DNA of 14,113 nt, taken from assembly GCA_005791855.1 (NCBI GenBank), contig SXUH01000250.1, positions 1-14,113 of the forward strand. Reading direction: 5' to 3'. Origin of the DNA: Bdellovibrionales bacterium (GTDB lineage Bacteria > Bdellovibrionota > Bacteriovoracia > Bacteriovoracales > Bacteriovoracaceae). The notes beneath the pieces are model-generated. The model saw only the letters and a program-made list of their open reading frames with translations. It had not been told where the DNA came from and searched no databases. Made by a program: the position numbers and the translations under genes. The number at the start of each line of letters is the position of its first letter. The stretch's first letter is position 1. Of the stretch, positions 6,974-14,033 are shown piece by piece.

Positions 6974-8242
6974 TTAATCCTTCAATGCCTTCCCTCTTCC
7001 ATCATGGAATTGGACGCCGACCACCGACTTCGGTCCGAGTTTCTCATATTGTCGCAAAGATGTGATAACTTCTCCACCCTCTATTTGCAGGAAAGTGTAC
7101 CCCCGCCCCAAGACCTTTGAGGGGTTTAGCGCCTGGAGCACCTGCTCAAGGCGCTTGAGCCGTTCGACGAGGCCCGCGGACTTCAGCTTCGACCCGTGCG
7201 TGAGCCGCAGGATGTTTTCGTCGAGCCGCTGGGTCTTCTCCGCGAAGCCGATAAACTGAGTGGCGCGGTCTTTTAGTCGGATGTTCCCCAGGCGCTTCTC
7301 GGCGGCCTGGATCCTCTGCCACATGAGCCCCGAGAGGCCCTTCGGGTGGAACTTCTGGGACACGAGCTGGATGTGCTGGTAGAGCTTGAAGAGGTCCGAC
7401 TTCAGATGGGTCTGGCAGAACGTCAGCCGGGCCCGGAGCTCGGTCTGCGGCTGGGAGAGCGTCTCCGCGGCGGCCGTCGGGGTCTCCGAGCGAAGGTCGG
7501 CGACGGAGTCGCAGAGGGTGAAGTCCACCTGGTGCCCGACGGCGCTGATGACCGGGATCTCGCACCGGTGGATCGCCCGGACGAGGTTCTCGTCGTTGAA
7601 GGCCCAGAGGTCCTCGAGGCTCCCCCCGCCGCGGGTGAAGACGATGGTGTCGATGCCTTTCACGGCCTCTGCCTTCGCGAGGGCGGAGAGCAGGGACCTC
7701 GGGGCCCCGTCGCCCTGGACCAGCGCCGGGACGATGAGGACGTCCATCCACAGGGACCGGCGCCGGAGGACGTTGAGGAAGTCCTGGAGGGCGGCCCCGT
7801 GCTCGGCGGTGATGACGGCGATGCGCTTGGGGAAGGGCGGGATCGGTTTCTTCTTCTCGATGTCGAAGAGGCCCTCCTGGGCGAGCTTCGCCTTGAGCCG
7901 TTCGTACTGGAGCTTGAGCTGGCCCTCGCCGGCGGGGAAGATGCGCTTGGCGAGGAGCTGGAAGGAGCCGCGCTTCTGGTAGACGCTGATGGGCCCGGCC
8001 ACGACGAGCTTGTCGCCGTTCTTGAGCGACCGGATCAAGGGGTTCCGGAGGGCGTCGCCCTTGAAGAGCGCGCAGGAGAGGCAGGCGTCGTCGTCGGAGA
8101 GGGTGAAGTACCAGTGGCCCGCGGCGGAGGGAGAGAGGTTGGTGACCTCGCCCTGGACCATCACCTCGCCGAACTGGTCCTCGAGGAGGTCCTTCACCCG
8201 CGAGACGAGATCGGAGACGGTGGCGGCGTCGAAGCCCATCAT
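6974..8242 (-). CDS. xseA: Exodeoxyribonuclease VII large subunit
   Basis: Large subunit of the single-strand-specific nuclease of DNA repair; 422 residues, within the family's 400-460. An N-terminal OB-fold (about 5-100, with G-E-V-T-N-L-S and G-H-W-Y-F-T-L) is followed by the catalytic domain: K-R-I-A-V-I-T at 139-145, F-T-R-G-G-G-S-L-E-D-L-W at 202-213, S-A-V-G-H-Q-V-D-F-T at 233-242 and A-D-L-R-S-E-T-P-T-A-A-A-E at 248-260. D154, R204, H237 and D240 correspond, from memory, to residues needed in E. coli XseA. The usual G-H-E-T-D reads G-H-Q-V-D here. The start overlaps the ctpA stop by 4 nt (ATGA), with no strong ribosome binding site, so coupled reinitiation is likely. The small subunit gene xseB does not follow; an M23 gene does. 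Confidence 0.93.
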   Translation of the reverse strand: MMGFDAATVSDLVSRVKDLLEDQFGEVMVQGEVTNLSPSAAGHWYFTLSDDDACLSCALFKGDALRNPLIRSLKNGDKLVVAGPISVYQKRGSFQLLAKRIFPAGEGQLKLQYERLKAKLAQEGLFDIEKKKPIPPFPKRIAVITAEHGAALQDFLNVLRRRSLWMDVLIVPALVQGDGAPRSLLSALAKAEAVKGIDTIVFTRGGGSLEDLWAFNDENLVRAIHRCEIPVISAVGHQVDFTLCDSVADLRSETPTAAAETLSQPQTELRARLTFCQTHLKSDLFKLYQHIQLVSQKFHPKGLSGLMWQRIQAAEKRLGNIRLKDRATQFIGFAEKTQRLDENILRLTHGSKLKSAGLVERLKRLEQVLQALNPSKVLGRGYTFLQIEGGEVITSLRQYEKLGPKSVVGVQFHDGRGKALKD

Positions 8243-9681
8243 TGCTTGTTCGACTTGATGAACGACTCGTAGACGTTGAACCCCTGGAGGTACTTCACCG
8301 CCGAGAGCACCTGGTAGTCTTCCTTGGGGTTGTACGTCTTGAAGAGCTCGTCGTCCTTCTCCTTCTCCTTGTCCTTGGCGGCGAGCTTCGCCTTCCGGCT
8401 CTCCAGCTCTTTTATCTTCTGGGCCCGCTCCTGCCGCTCGAGGGCCTCCCGCTCGAGCTTCTCCTTCGGCGTCTCGATGGTGGCGGTGAGGTGGTTCTTC
8501 AGGTCCTTCTCCCGGATGTAGCGGTCTTCCTTGAAGCCGCTCTTCTTATCGCTCTCCATCTCGTCGAGCGGCACGTCCGGGGTGATGCCGATGGCCTGGA
8601 TCTTCCGGTTCTTCGGAGTCATGTACTGGGCGATGGTGAGCTTCACGCCGGTGAACTTATCGAGCTGGGCCACGGTCTGGACGGAGCCCTTCCCGAAGGA
8701 CTGGGACCCCATGATCACGCCGCGGTTGTAGTCCTGGAGGGCCCCGGCCACGATCTCCGACGCCGACGCCGAGGCGCCGTTGATGAGGACCGCCAGCGGC
8801 GTGGAGAGGTCCTTCATGCCGGACTTCTTCACGTAGCGGATCTCCTTGTTGGCCGGGTCCCGCGCCTCCGTCGTCACCACCACCCCTTCCTTCAGGAAGA
8901 GCGAGGCGATGTCCACGGCCTGGTCGAGGAGGCCCCCGGGGTTCGAGCGGAGGTCGAGGATGATCCCGGCGAGGTTCCCCTTCGCCTGCGCCCGGAGGGC
9001 CGTGAGCGCTTCCTCCACCGCGGCGGTGGAGCGCTTCTGGAACTGGGTGAGGCGGATGTAGGCGAACTTCTCCTGGATGAGCTCGGACTTCACCGGCTTC
9101 ACCTTGATGAGCTCCCGGGTGAGGACGAAGTTCTTCACCCCGTCCACGCCCTCGCGGATGATCCCGAGGTGGATCTTCTGGCCCACCTCTCCCCGCATCT
9201 TCTCCATGGCCTGCTCGAGGGTCATGCCGACGATGGGTTCGTGGTTGATCTCCACCAGGCGGTCGCGGGGCTTGATCCCGGCGCGGAAGGCGGGCGTGTC
9301 GTCGATGGGACTGATGATGTAGATCACCCCTTCCTTCTGCGAGACCTCGAGGCCCAGGCCTCCGAACTCTCCCTTCGTGTCGTTCTGCATCTTCTCGAAG
9401 AAGTCCTTGTTCAGGAAGGACGAGTGCGGGTCGAGGGTCTCCATCATCCCCTTGAGCGCGCCCTCGATGAGCTTCTCCGTGCTCACGGGCCGGTAGTACT
9501 GGTTCTCCACCAGGTAGAGGACCTTGTTGAAGAGCTCGAGCTGCTCGAAGCGGGACTTGTTCTCGGCGATCTTCGGCGCCGGCGTGGCCACCGCTTCCTT
9601 CTCCGGCTTCGGCGCCTCGAGCGCGAGGGCCGGGGAGACGAGGATCGACGTGAGGAGGAGGAGGGGGACGAGAGAGGACAT
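8239..9681 (-). CDS. ctpA: S41 carboxyl-terminal processing protease
   Basis: Periplasmic serine protease of the Ctp/Prc family, 480 residues. Signal peptide 1-20 (ends A-L-A, although the n-region lacks Lys or Arg), then an N-terminal helical segment (about 45-100), a PDZ domain (about 105-190, G-G-L-G-L-E-V and G-I-K-P-R-D-R-L) and the S41 core (about 200-370). The catalytic dyad is S306 in N-G-A-S-A-S-A-S-E-I and K331 in F-G-K-G-S-V-Q-T, with Q335; the 25-residue Ser-Lys spacing matches E. coli Prc. The tail (about 400-455) is Lys/Glu-rich and probably helical or coiled coil. AGGAG 5 nt upstream fixes the start. It lies 22 nt after the envC-like gene, an adjacency also known in Pseudomonas, where CtpA degrades wall hydrolases; a similar role is inferred here. 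Confidence 0.94.
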   Translation of the reverse strand: MSSLVPLLLLTSILVSPALALEAPKPEKEAVATPAPKIAENKSRFEQLELFNKVLYLVENQYYRPVSTEKLIEGALKGMMETLDPHSSFLNKDFFEKMQNDTKGEFGGLGLEVSQKEGVIYIISPIDDTPAFRAGIKPRDRLVEINHEPIVGMTLEQAMEKMRGEVGQKIHLGIIREGVDGVKNFVLTRELIKVKPVKSELIQEKFAYIRLTQFQKRSTAAVEEALTALRAQAKGNLAGIILDLRSNPGGLLDQAVDIASLFLKEGVVVTTEARDPANKEIRYVKKSGMKDLSTPLAVLINGASASASEIVAGALQDYNRGVIMGSQSFGKGSVQTVAQLDKFTGVKLTIAQYMTPKNRKIQAIGITPDVPLDEMESDKKSGFKEDRYIREKDLKNHLTATIETPKEKLEREALERQERAQKIKELESRKAKLAAKDKEKEKDDELFKTYNPKEDYQVLSAVKYLQGFNVYESFIKSNKQ

Positions 9682-9703
9682 GAGTGCTCCTAAGATGGGT
9701 GTC

Positions 9704-10717
9704 TTAGATTTTACTCACTCCATTTAGTTCTAACCACAAAATAGTGTTTTGCGCAGTGTTTTTCTTCCGCACTTCGAAGTAGAGGTTCTGCGCGTCCTTC
9801 GAGTCCTTCACCGTGTACGCCATGACGTCGCCGTCGGCCACGGTGTCGTTCTTCTTCACCCGGAGGTCCATCTTCCCGAGGAGGACGGTGCGGAGGTCGT
9901 TGCCGTGGTCGATGAGGAGTACCTGACCGTAGCTCGCGAGATCCCCCGCGAAGACCACCCTCCCCTTCCCCGCGGCCTTCACCGGCTGCACGCTCTGGTA
10001 CTTGAAGGTGACGCCCTTCGGGCTCGCGGTGTACGCGAGGTAGTCGTCGACGGGCTTCACGAAGAGGCGGTCCGGCTTCGGCTGGACGAATGGGGCGAGG
10101 CTGAGTTCCTTCTTCACCGCCGCGAGCCGGGTGGTGATGGTCTTCTTCACGACGGAGGACTCGAACTTCTTCTTGTCTTCGACCTTGAGGGCGTAGAGCT
10201 CCTGGGCGATCTTCCGCCGCGCCTCGAGCTCCTTGATCACGGCCGCGAGCTCCTCCTCGGTCTTCCGGAGGGAGAGGAGTTTGGCGTCGAACTCGACGAC
10301 CTTCTCCTGGAAGGAGAGGAGCTCGGACTTCTTGTTCTCGAGCTTCACCTGCGCCTGCTTCAGGAGCTCGAGGTGGACCCTCTTCTGCCAGGCCTCGGTG
10401 GACTCGTTCTCGCTCTCGACGAGGTAGTTCTGGAGGATCTTCTTGTTCTCGGTCTGGGAGGCGGCGACGTCGTCCTGGACCTTCCGCACCTCGTCCCGGT
10501 AGAGCTTCACGTCGGCTTCGAACTGCCGGATCTGCTCGAGGCTCGAGAGGTAGACGTCGTTCTTCGAGCCGATCTCCTTCTCCAGCGTCGAGAGCCGGGC
10601 GCCGAGCTCCGTCACCTCCGTGCGGTAGCGGGCGAGGTCGTCCTTCGGGCGCTTGTTGACCGCGGCCCTCGCGCCGACGGCGAAGAGGAGCGTGAGGAAG
10701 AAGAGGCGTTTACTCAT
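9704..10717 (-). CDS. envC: EnvC-type murein hydrolase activator, degenerate LytM domain
   Basis: 337 residues. Signal peptide 1-18 or so (M-S-K-R, then a hydrophobic core ending A-R-A), a long coiled coil (about 25-200, rich in Glu, Lys and Leu) and a C-terminal LytM-like domain (about 215-335). The zinc ligands of active M23 enzymes are missing: F-K-Y-Q stands near the place of H-x-G-x-D, and L-Y-F-E-V (312-316) replaces the H-x-H motif. This is the known pattern of EnvC, which binds FtsX by its coiled coil and activates amidases rather than cutting peptidoglycan itself. The start is set at ATG 10717, which overlaps the ftsX stop by 4 nt, has GGAAG 8 nt upstream and begins a proper signal peptide; a longer open frame upstream is only a shadow of ftsX. 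The last dozen codons show mixed codon use. Confidence 0.9.
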   Translation of the reverse strand: MSKRLFFLTLLFAVGARAAVNKRPKDDLARYRTEVTELGARLSTLEKEIGSKNDVYLSSLEQIRQFEADVKLYRDEVRKVQDDVAASQTENKKILQNYLVESENESTEAWQKRVHLELLKQAQVKLENKKSELLSFQEKVVEFDAKLLSLRKTEEELAAVIKELEARRKIAQELYALKVEDKKKFESSVVKKTITTRLAAVKKELSLAPFVQPKPDRLFVKPVDDYLAYTASPKGVTFKYQSVQPVKAAGKGRVVFAGDLASYGQVLLIDHGNDLRTVLLGKMDLRVKKNDTVADGDVMAYTVKDSKDAQNLYFEVRKKNTAQNTILWLELNGVSKI

Positions 10718-11511
10718 AGGGTTGGCTTCCATTTCCATTCTTGCATGGAGAACGTCCAGAACACGGAGAAGACCATCAGGAGGAGGACCGAGTCGAAGAA
10801 CTTCAGCGTCCCGTTCCACACGCCGAGGGCGGCGAAGAGGACGGCGACGACGCCGAGGCCCGTGGCGATGGTCTTCGCGGCGACGAGCTTCCGGCGCTGG
10901 AACTTCTCGATGATGTACGAGCGGGAGCGGAAGACGTCGTAGCAGAGCCAGTAGGAGATGATCCACAGGAGGGCGACGACCCCGACCACGCCCCAGTCAC
11001 CGGCCTTCGCCAGGAAGTCGTAGAACGGGTGGGCCTTCATCACCGTGGTGATCTCCGGGTACTTGATGGGTGTGGCGCTCACGTGCTCCTCCCCGCCCAG
11101 GGCCACCACCTGGTCGCGGATGAACTCGAGGCTCTCGGCCGAGAGCGACGGGCTCAGCACCACCCGGAGGGACTTGAAGTTCAGCAGTTCGGAGTCGAGG
11201 GCGTACTCCTCCCCGAGCTGCTTCACGAGGAGCTGGATCTTGCCCCGGCTCTCGTTGCCCTTGTCGTTCACCGTCACCACTCCCGGGAGCTGGCCCAGGA
11301 CGGTCTTCACGCGGCCGGCGTCCACGGTGCCGTCGATGACGGCGACGAAGTACGGGTTCACGAGCTTGTCCGGGGAGATCCGGTCGATGGTCCGCGCGAT
11401 CCACGGCCTGTGGGTCAGGCTGAAGGCCAGGAGGCAGGTCAGGAGGAAGAAGCTGAAGCCGCGGAGGAGCGACTCCCCGAGCGTCTTGAAGAATTCCGTT
11501 AGATAAAACAT
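10714..11511 (-). CDS. ftsX: Cell division ABC transporter permease-like protein FtsX
   Basis: 265 residues, a little short for FtsX (about 300). Four hydrophobic segments fit its topology: helix 1 at about 18-33, a periplasmic domain of about 135 residues, then helices at about 172-192, 211-233 and 238-256. The extracytoplasmic loop would bind the coiled coil of the downstream EnvC-like protein and pass FtsE ATPase movement to it. Sequence alone gives few motifs, so the call rests on topology, on its place directly after ftsE (13-nt overlap) and on the envC overlap. No strong ribosome binding site is seen, so translation is probably coupled to ftsE. Confidence 0.87.
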   Translation of the reverse strand: MFYLTEFFKTLGESLLRGFSFFLLTCLLAFSLTHRPWIARTIDRISPDKLVNPYFVAVIDGTVDAGRVKTVLGQLPGVVTVNDKGNESRGKIQLLVKQLGEEYALDSELLNFKSLRVVLSPSLSAESLEFIRDQVVALGGEEHVSATPIKYPEITTVMKAHPFYDFLAKAGDWGVVGVVALLWIISYWLCYDVFRSRSYIIEKFQRRKLVAAKTIATGLGVVAVLFAALGVWNGTLKFFDSVLLLMVFSVFWTFSMQEWKWKPTL

Positions 11512-12200
11512 GCGTGCCCCGAGTAGACGAGCTTGCCGTTGTCGAGGTGGGCGATCTTCCCCGGGAACTGCTTGATGAGTTCCTTGTTGTGCGTGGCCCA
11601 GACGATGGTCAGCCCCTTCTTGTGGTTGAGGTGGTTCAGGACTTCGAAGAGCCGGTAGGAGTTGTCCTTGTCCAGGGAGCTCGTCGGCTCGTCGGCGAGG
11701 AGGGCCGTGGGCCTGGCGAGGAGGGCCCGGATCATGGCGATCTTCTGCTTGAAGCCGCCGTTGCAGTCCTCGACCTTCCGGTTCAGGTGGTCGGCGACGT
11801 TCAGGAGCTTCGCGAGGTCTTCCATCTCGCGGAAGAAGTCGGTCTTCGAGTTGTAGATGGAGCTGTCGAAGGCCAGCCAGAGGTTCTCCTCGCAGGTCTT
11901 CTTCTGCATGAGGCGCAGGTCCTGGAACACCGTCGAGCAGAAGTGCTTCGACGACCGCTGGTGCGGGAGGATCGCCTTGCCCGAGCTGGGCTCGAGGTGG
12001 CCCCCGAGGACGTTCAGGAGTGAGGTCTTTCCGGCACCGGAGGGGCCGGTGACGAAGAGGATCTCGCCCGGGTAGATCGTGAGCTGGACGTTCTTCAGGG
12101 CTCTGATGCCACCGTACTCGACGGACATGTTATCAAGGTGGAACAGGTAGTTCTGATGGTTCGAATTACCCTGCTGGGGATGCGAGCGAGCGGTTAACAT
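11499..12200 (-). CDS. ftsE: Cell division ATPase FtsE (ABC protein)
   Basis: ABC ATPase partner of FtsX at the division ring. Numbered from ATG 12200 (233 residues): Walker A G-P-S-G-A-G-K-T-S at 52-60, Q-loop V-F-Q-D at 91-94, Walker B T-A-L-L-A-D-E-P with D170 and E171, D-loop S-S-L-D at 174-177 and H-loop A-T-H-N with H204. The signature motif, normally L-S-G-G-E/Q, reads C-N-G-G-F-K-Q near 146-152, so the signature serine is an asparagine. About 17 extra residues precede the usual FtsE N-terminus. ATG 12200 is preferred because AGGTG lies 6 nt upstream; GTG 12209 in the same frame is the alternative. It is the first gene of the leftward cell-wall chain and lies 99 nt after the HD-domain gene. 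Confidence 0.9.
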   Translation of the reverse strand: MLTARSHPQQGNSNHQNYLFHLDNMSVEYGGIRALKNVQLTIYPGEILFVTGPSGAGKTSLLNVLGGHLEPSSGKAILPHQRSSKHFCSTVFQDLRLMQKKTCEENLWLAFDSSIYNSKTDFFREMEDLAKLLNVADHLNRKVEDCNGGFKQKIAMIRALLARPTALLADEPTSSLDKDNSYRLFEVLNHLNHKKGLTIVWATHNKELIKQFPGKIAHLDNGKLVYSGHACFI

Positions 12201-12213
12201 CCGTGACACCTGC

Positions 12214-12234
12214 CTATCTTGTGGGCTCCTTCAT
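12214..12234 (-). CDS. Possible 6-codon leader minigene before ftsE
   Basis: ATG-AAG-GAG-CCC-ACA-AGA-TAG (M-K-E-P-T-R) lies in the predicted ftsE leader, starting inside a hairpin loop and ending 13 nt before the ftsE ATG, out of frame with it. No ribosome binding site precedes it. It may be chance; if translated it would disrupt the hairpin. Confidence 0.15.
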   Translation of the reverse strand: MKEPTR

Positions 12235-12243
12235 GGTGCCCAC
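12221..12243 (-). promoter_or_regulatory. Hairpin in the ftsE leader
   Basis: GTGGGC and GCCCAC form a perfect 6-bp G+C-rich stem at 12221-12226 and 12238-12243, with two further C-G pairs possible beyond a mismatch. It sits about 20 nt upstream of the ftsE ATG in the predicted 5' leader. No T run follows on the leftward strand, so it is not an intrinsic terminator. Confidence 0.4.
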
Positions 12244-12245
12244 GT

Positions 12246-12265
12246 TACAATATGCAAACATTGTA
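12246..12265. repeat. TACAAT-N8-ATTGTA inverted repeat upstream of ftsE
   Basis: A perfect 6-bp dyad with an 8-nt centre at 12252-12259. Its right arm is the candidate -10 element of the ftsE promoter read leftward. The size and position resemble a repressor operator, but no regulator is identified. Confidence 0.4.
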
Positions 12266-12288
12266 CCGGCTGGGACCGAAGAAAGCAA
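12260..12288 (-). promoter_or_regulatory. Candidate promoter of the ftsE operon
   Basis: Read leftward, TTGCTT (12288-12283, 3 of 6) and TACAAT (12265-12260, 5 of 6) are separated by 17 nt. The predicted start near 12253 gives a leader of about 53 nt before ATG 12200. It lies in the 99-nt gap after the HD-domain gene, where no terminator is visible, so read-through from that gene is also possible. Confidence 0.4.
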
Positions 12289-12299
12289 AGGAGTAAGAA

Positions 12300-13748
12300 T
12301 TAGCCGTTTAGCTGACTGGAACTGTCCTGGATTATACCTTCTTTTCGGAGAAGTTCAAAAGCAGAATCAGAGCAGTACACGTTCGGCACAAAGTTAAACT
12401 TATCCTGTAGCCCACTGATGATGGAGTTTTCAACGTCCCCTAAAAGTTTTACATCCCCGGAGTCCATGAGGATCTTCGCCGGGTCCCGCTCGAGGAGGAG
12501 GTTCTCCCCGGTCTTGGACTTGACGAGCTTCTTCCGGGACTTCACGAAGATGATGTTTTTCTTAGGGAGGTCCTCAACTATCCAGTCCTTCTCCGTCCCC
12601 TTCTTCTTCAGTATGTCTTTGATTTCCTTGATCTTGTCCTCGGCGCGCTTGACGATCTTGTCGTAGACGTGGTCCTCGTCCTGGCTCAGGATCCGCTGCT
12701 TGAACTCGTCGCACTTCACCGTCCGCGGAGGGTGGTCGAAGAGGAGGCAGAAGGCCAGGTCCTTCATCCGCGGGTTCTTGTCGAAGAAGCCGTTGGCGTA
12801 GTTCAGGTGCACCTGCTGCATGAAGTACTGGTCGTTGAAGGTGTAGAACCTCACCGGGTCGTTCTCGATCATCTCCATGAGCTGGGAGTAGGTAAAAATT
12901 TTCCCCTTCTCGAGGAGGTAGAAGCAGATCTCCTCGGCGATGGCGTCGAAGCGCGCCCCGCGGGCCGAGCGGACCACCTGGGAGTACCAGGCGAAGCGGG
13001 CCATGAGGAAGTCCTCGACGGCGTGGAGGGCGTTGTGGTTGATCGCCACGACGTCGTGGCCACTCACCCGCGCCACGCGGAAGTGGTGCAGGAGGTAGTC
13101 CCGGTCGTAGGTGCCGTACTTGATCCCCGAGTAGTGCGCGTCCCGGAGGAGGTAGTCCATCCGGTCGCAGTCGATCTCCGAGTGGAGGATCTGGTTGGCC
13201 ATGATGCTCGGGTCGACCCCCTTCACCAGGTTCGAGATCTTCTGCGGGTCGATGCCGTGCTGCTTGAGGATGTAGGTGATCCCGCCCGGGTAGTCGGTGT
13301 TCTTGATGATGAAGGACCCGAGGTGCTCGTGGTCGTCCGGGTGGCCCTTGCCGTTCTTCTCGTGGGTCGTCTCGCCGTAGCGGATGTAGGCCATCTCCGT
13401 CGTGTGGGAGAACATGAACGTCCCGAGGTCGTGGAGGAGGGCCGCGAGGCGGATGCTCTGGTGGTAGGCCTTCTCCTTCGAGCTGAACCCGTCGTCGAGG
13501 AGCTGCGGATCGGTGACCGCGCGGCCCAGGCGCTGGAGGATCTTGTGGGCGTTGAACATCACGCCGATGGAGTGGCCGTAGCGGGAGTGCTCGGCCCCCG
13601 GGAACGTGTAGAACGTGAACCCGAGCTGCTTGATCCACCGGAGGCGCTGGTAGAACGGAGTGTGGATGATTTCCCATTCGAGGGTCGTGAGGTGGATGAA
13701 TCCGTAGAGGGGGTCGAAGACGATGCGACTTTTCGGCGAGACTTCCAT
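12300..13748 (-). CDS. HD-domain phosphohydrolase, SAMHD1/dGTPase-like
   Basis: 482 residues. The N-terminal half carries the SAMHD1-type HD pattern: F-D-P-L-Y-G-F-I near 11-18, F-Y-Q-R-L-R near 32-37, F-P-G-A-E-H-S-R-Y-G-H-S-I-G at 49-62 with metal ligand H59, L-L-H-D-L-G with H106 and D107, F-S-H-T-T-E at 113-118, and I-D-C-D-R-M-D-Y at 192-199 supplying the last Asp. Family members hydrolyse dNTPs to deoxynucleosides and triphosphate; whether this one does is inference. The region after about 340 is lysine-rich and unrecognised. ATG 13748 is chosen because GAGG lies 6 nt upstream; GTG 13757 would overlap that site. The last 51 codons and patches near 12540-12620 and 12890-12905 use mixed codons, unlike the rest. 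A terminator lies 16 nt upstream of the start, so its own transcription is unclear. Confidence 0.87.
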   Translation of the reverse strand: MEVSPKSRIVFDPLYGFIHLTTLEWEIIHTPFYQRLRWIKQLGFTFYTFPGAEHSRYGHSIGVMFNAHKILQRLGRAVTDPQLLDDGFSSKEKAYHQSIRLAALLHDLGTFMFSHTTEMAYIRYGETTHEKNGKGHPDDHEHLGSFIIKNTDYPGGITYILKQHGIDPQKISNLVKGVDPSIMANQILHSEIDCDRMDYLLRDAHYSGIKYGTYDRDYLLHHFRVARVSGHDVVAINHNALHAVEDFLMARFAWYSQVVRSARGARFDAIAEEICFYLLEKGKIFTYSQLMEMIENDPVRFYTFNDQYFMQQVHLNYANGFFDKNPRMKDLAFCLLFDHPPRTVKCDEFKQRILSQDEDHVYDKIVKRAEDKIKEIKDILKKKGTEKDWIVEDLPKKNIIFVKSRKKLVKSKTGENLLLERDPAKILMDSGDVKLLGDVENSIISGLQDKFNFVPNVYCSDSAFELLRKEGIIQDSSSQLNG

Positions 13749-13764
13749 GTTCCTCACTTTCGAT

Positions 13765-13790
13765 AAAAAAGGGCCCCACCGTGGGCCCTT
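13765..13790 (-). terminator. Strong intrinsic terminator of the 70-residue protein gene
   Basis: Read leftward, AAGGGCCC and GGGCCCTT form an 8-bp perfect stem (13790-13783 with 13776-13769) around a 6-nt loop, followed by an uninterrupted run of six T (13770-13765). It begins 11 nt after the stop codon of the small gene and ends 16 nt before the ATG of the HD-domain gene. Confidence 0.9.
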
Positions 13791-13801
13791 GGATTAGAAA
13801 C

Positions 13802-14014
13802 TTACTGCAGGGTCTTGGAGCGCTTGCCCTTGCGGACCTTGGCGACCTTGCTGATGGCGTATTCCATCAGCATGAAGGCTTCCCGGCGCAGGCCGTTGTC
13901 GTGGATGTAGCGGTAGAAGTTCTCGATGTCACCGTTCGAACGGAAGTTCTTGATGGTCATCACTTCCGGGGTCGCGGGTGCTGCTTTTTCTTCTGTCCCA
14001 ACTGTTTTTGACAT
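13802..14014 (-). CDS. Small basic protein of unknown function, probably well expressed
   Basis: A 70-residue soluble protein I cannot name. Residues 1-18 are Ala/Pro/Glu-rich and probably disordered. From M19 the chain looks folded and mostly helical (K-N-F-R-S-N-G-D-I-E-N-F-Y-R-Y-I, then L-R-R-E-A-F-M-L-M-E-Y-A), ending in a very basic tail, K-V-R-K-G-K-R-S-K. No Cys and no membrane segment. The start has an ideal AGGAG 5 nt upstream. It has its own promoter and a strong terminator, so it forms a single-gene unit. Codons favour CTG, CGC/CGT and GGT, while neighbours use CTC, CGG and GAG, a pattern typical of highly expressed genes. A nucleic-acid- or ribosome-associated role would fit the basic tail but is a guess. 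Confidence 0.85.
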   Translation of the reverse strand: MSKTVGTEEKAAPATPEVMTIKNFRSNGDIENFYRYIHDNGLRREAFMLMEYAISKVAKVRKGKRSKTLQ

Positions 14015-14033
14015 AATGACTCCTAGTCGTAGT

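Noticed and set aside
8242..9693. 483-codon rightward open frame antisense to ctpA
   Set aside because: The opposite strand encodes a complete S41 protease with catalytic residues; the antisense product is low-complexity and has no motif.
10718..10966. Upstream extension of the envC-like frame
   Set aside because: It would overlap ftsX by about 250 nt, encodes an Arg/Pro-rich shadow sequence and would bury the signal peptide that starts at ATG 10717.
13749..13757. GTG start giving three extra residues on the HD-domain protein
   Set aside because: The GTG overlaps the GAGG that best serves ATG 13748 as ribosome binding site.
12669..13766. 365-codon rightward open frame antisense to the HD-domain gene
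   Set aside because: Same codon-bias shadow; the HD motifs lie on the leftward strand.
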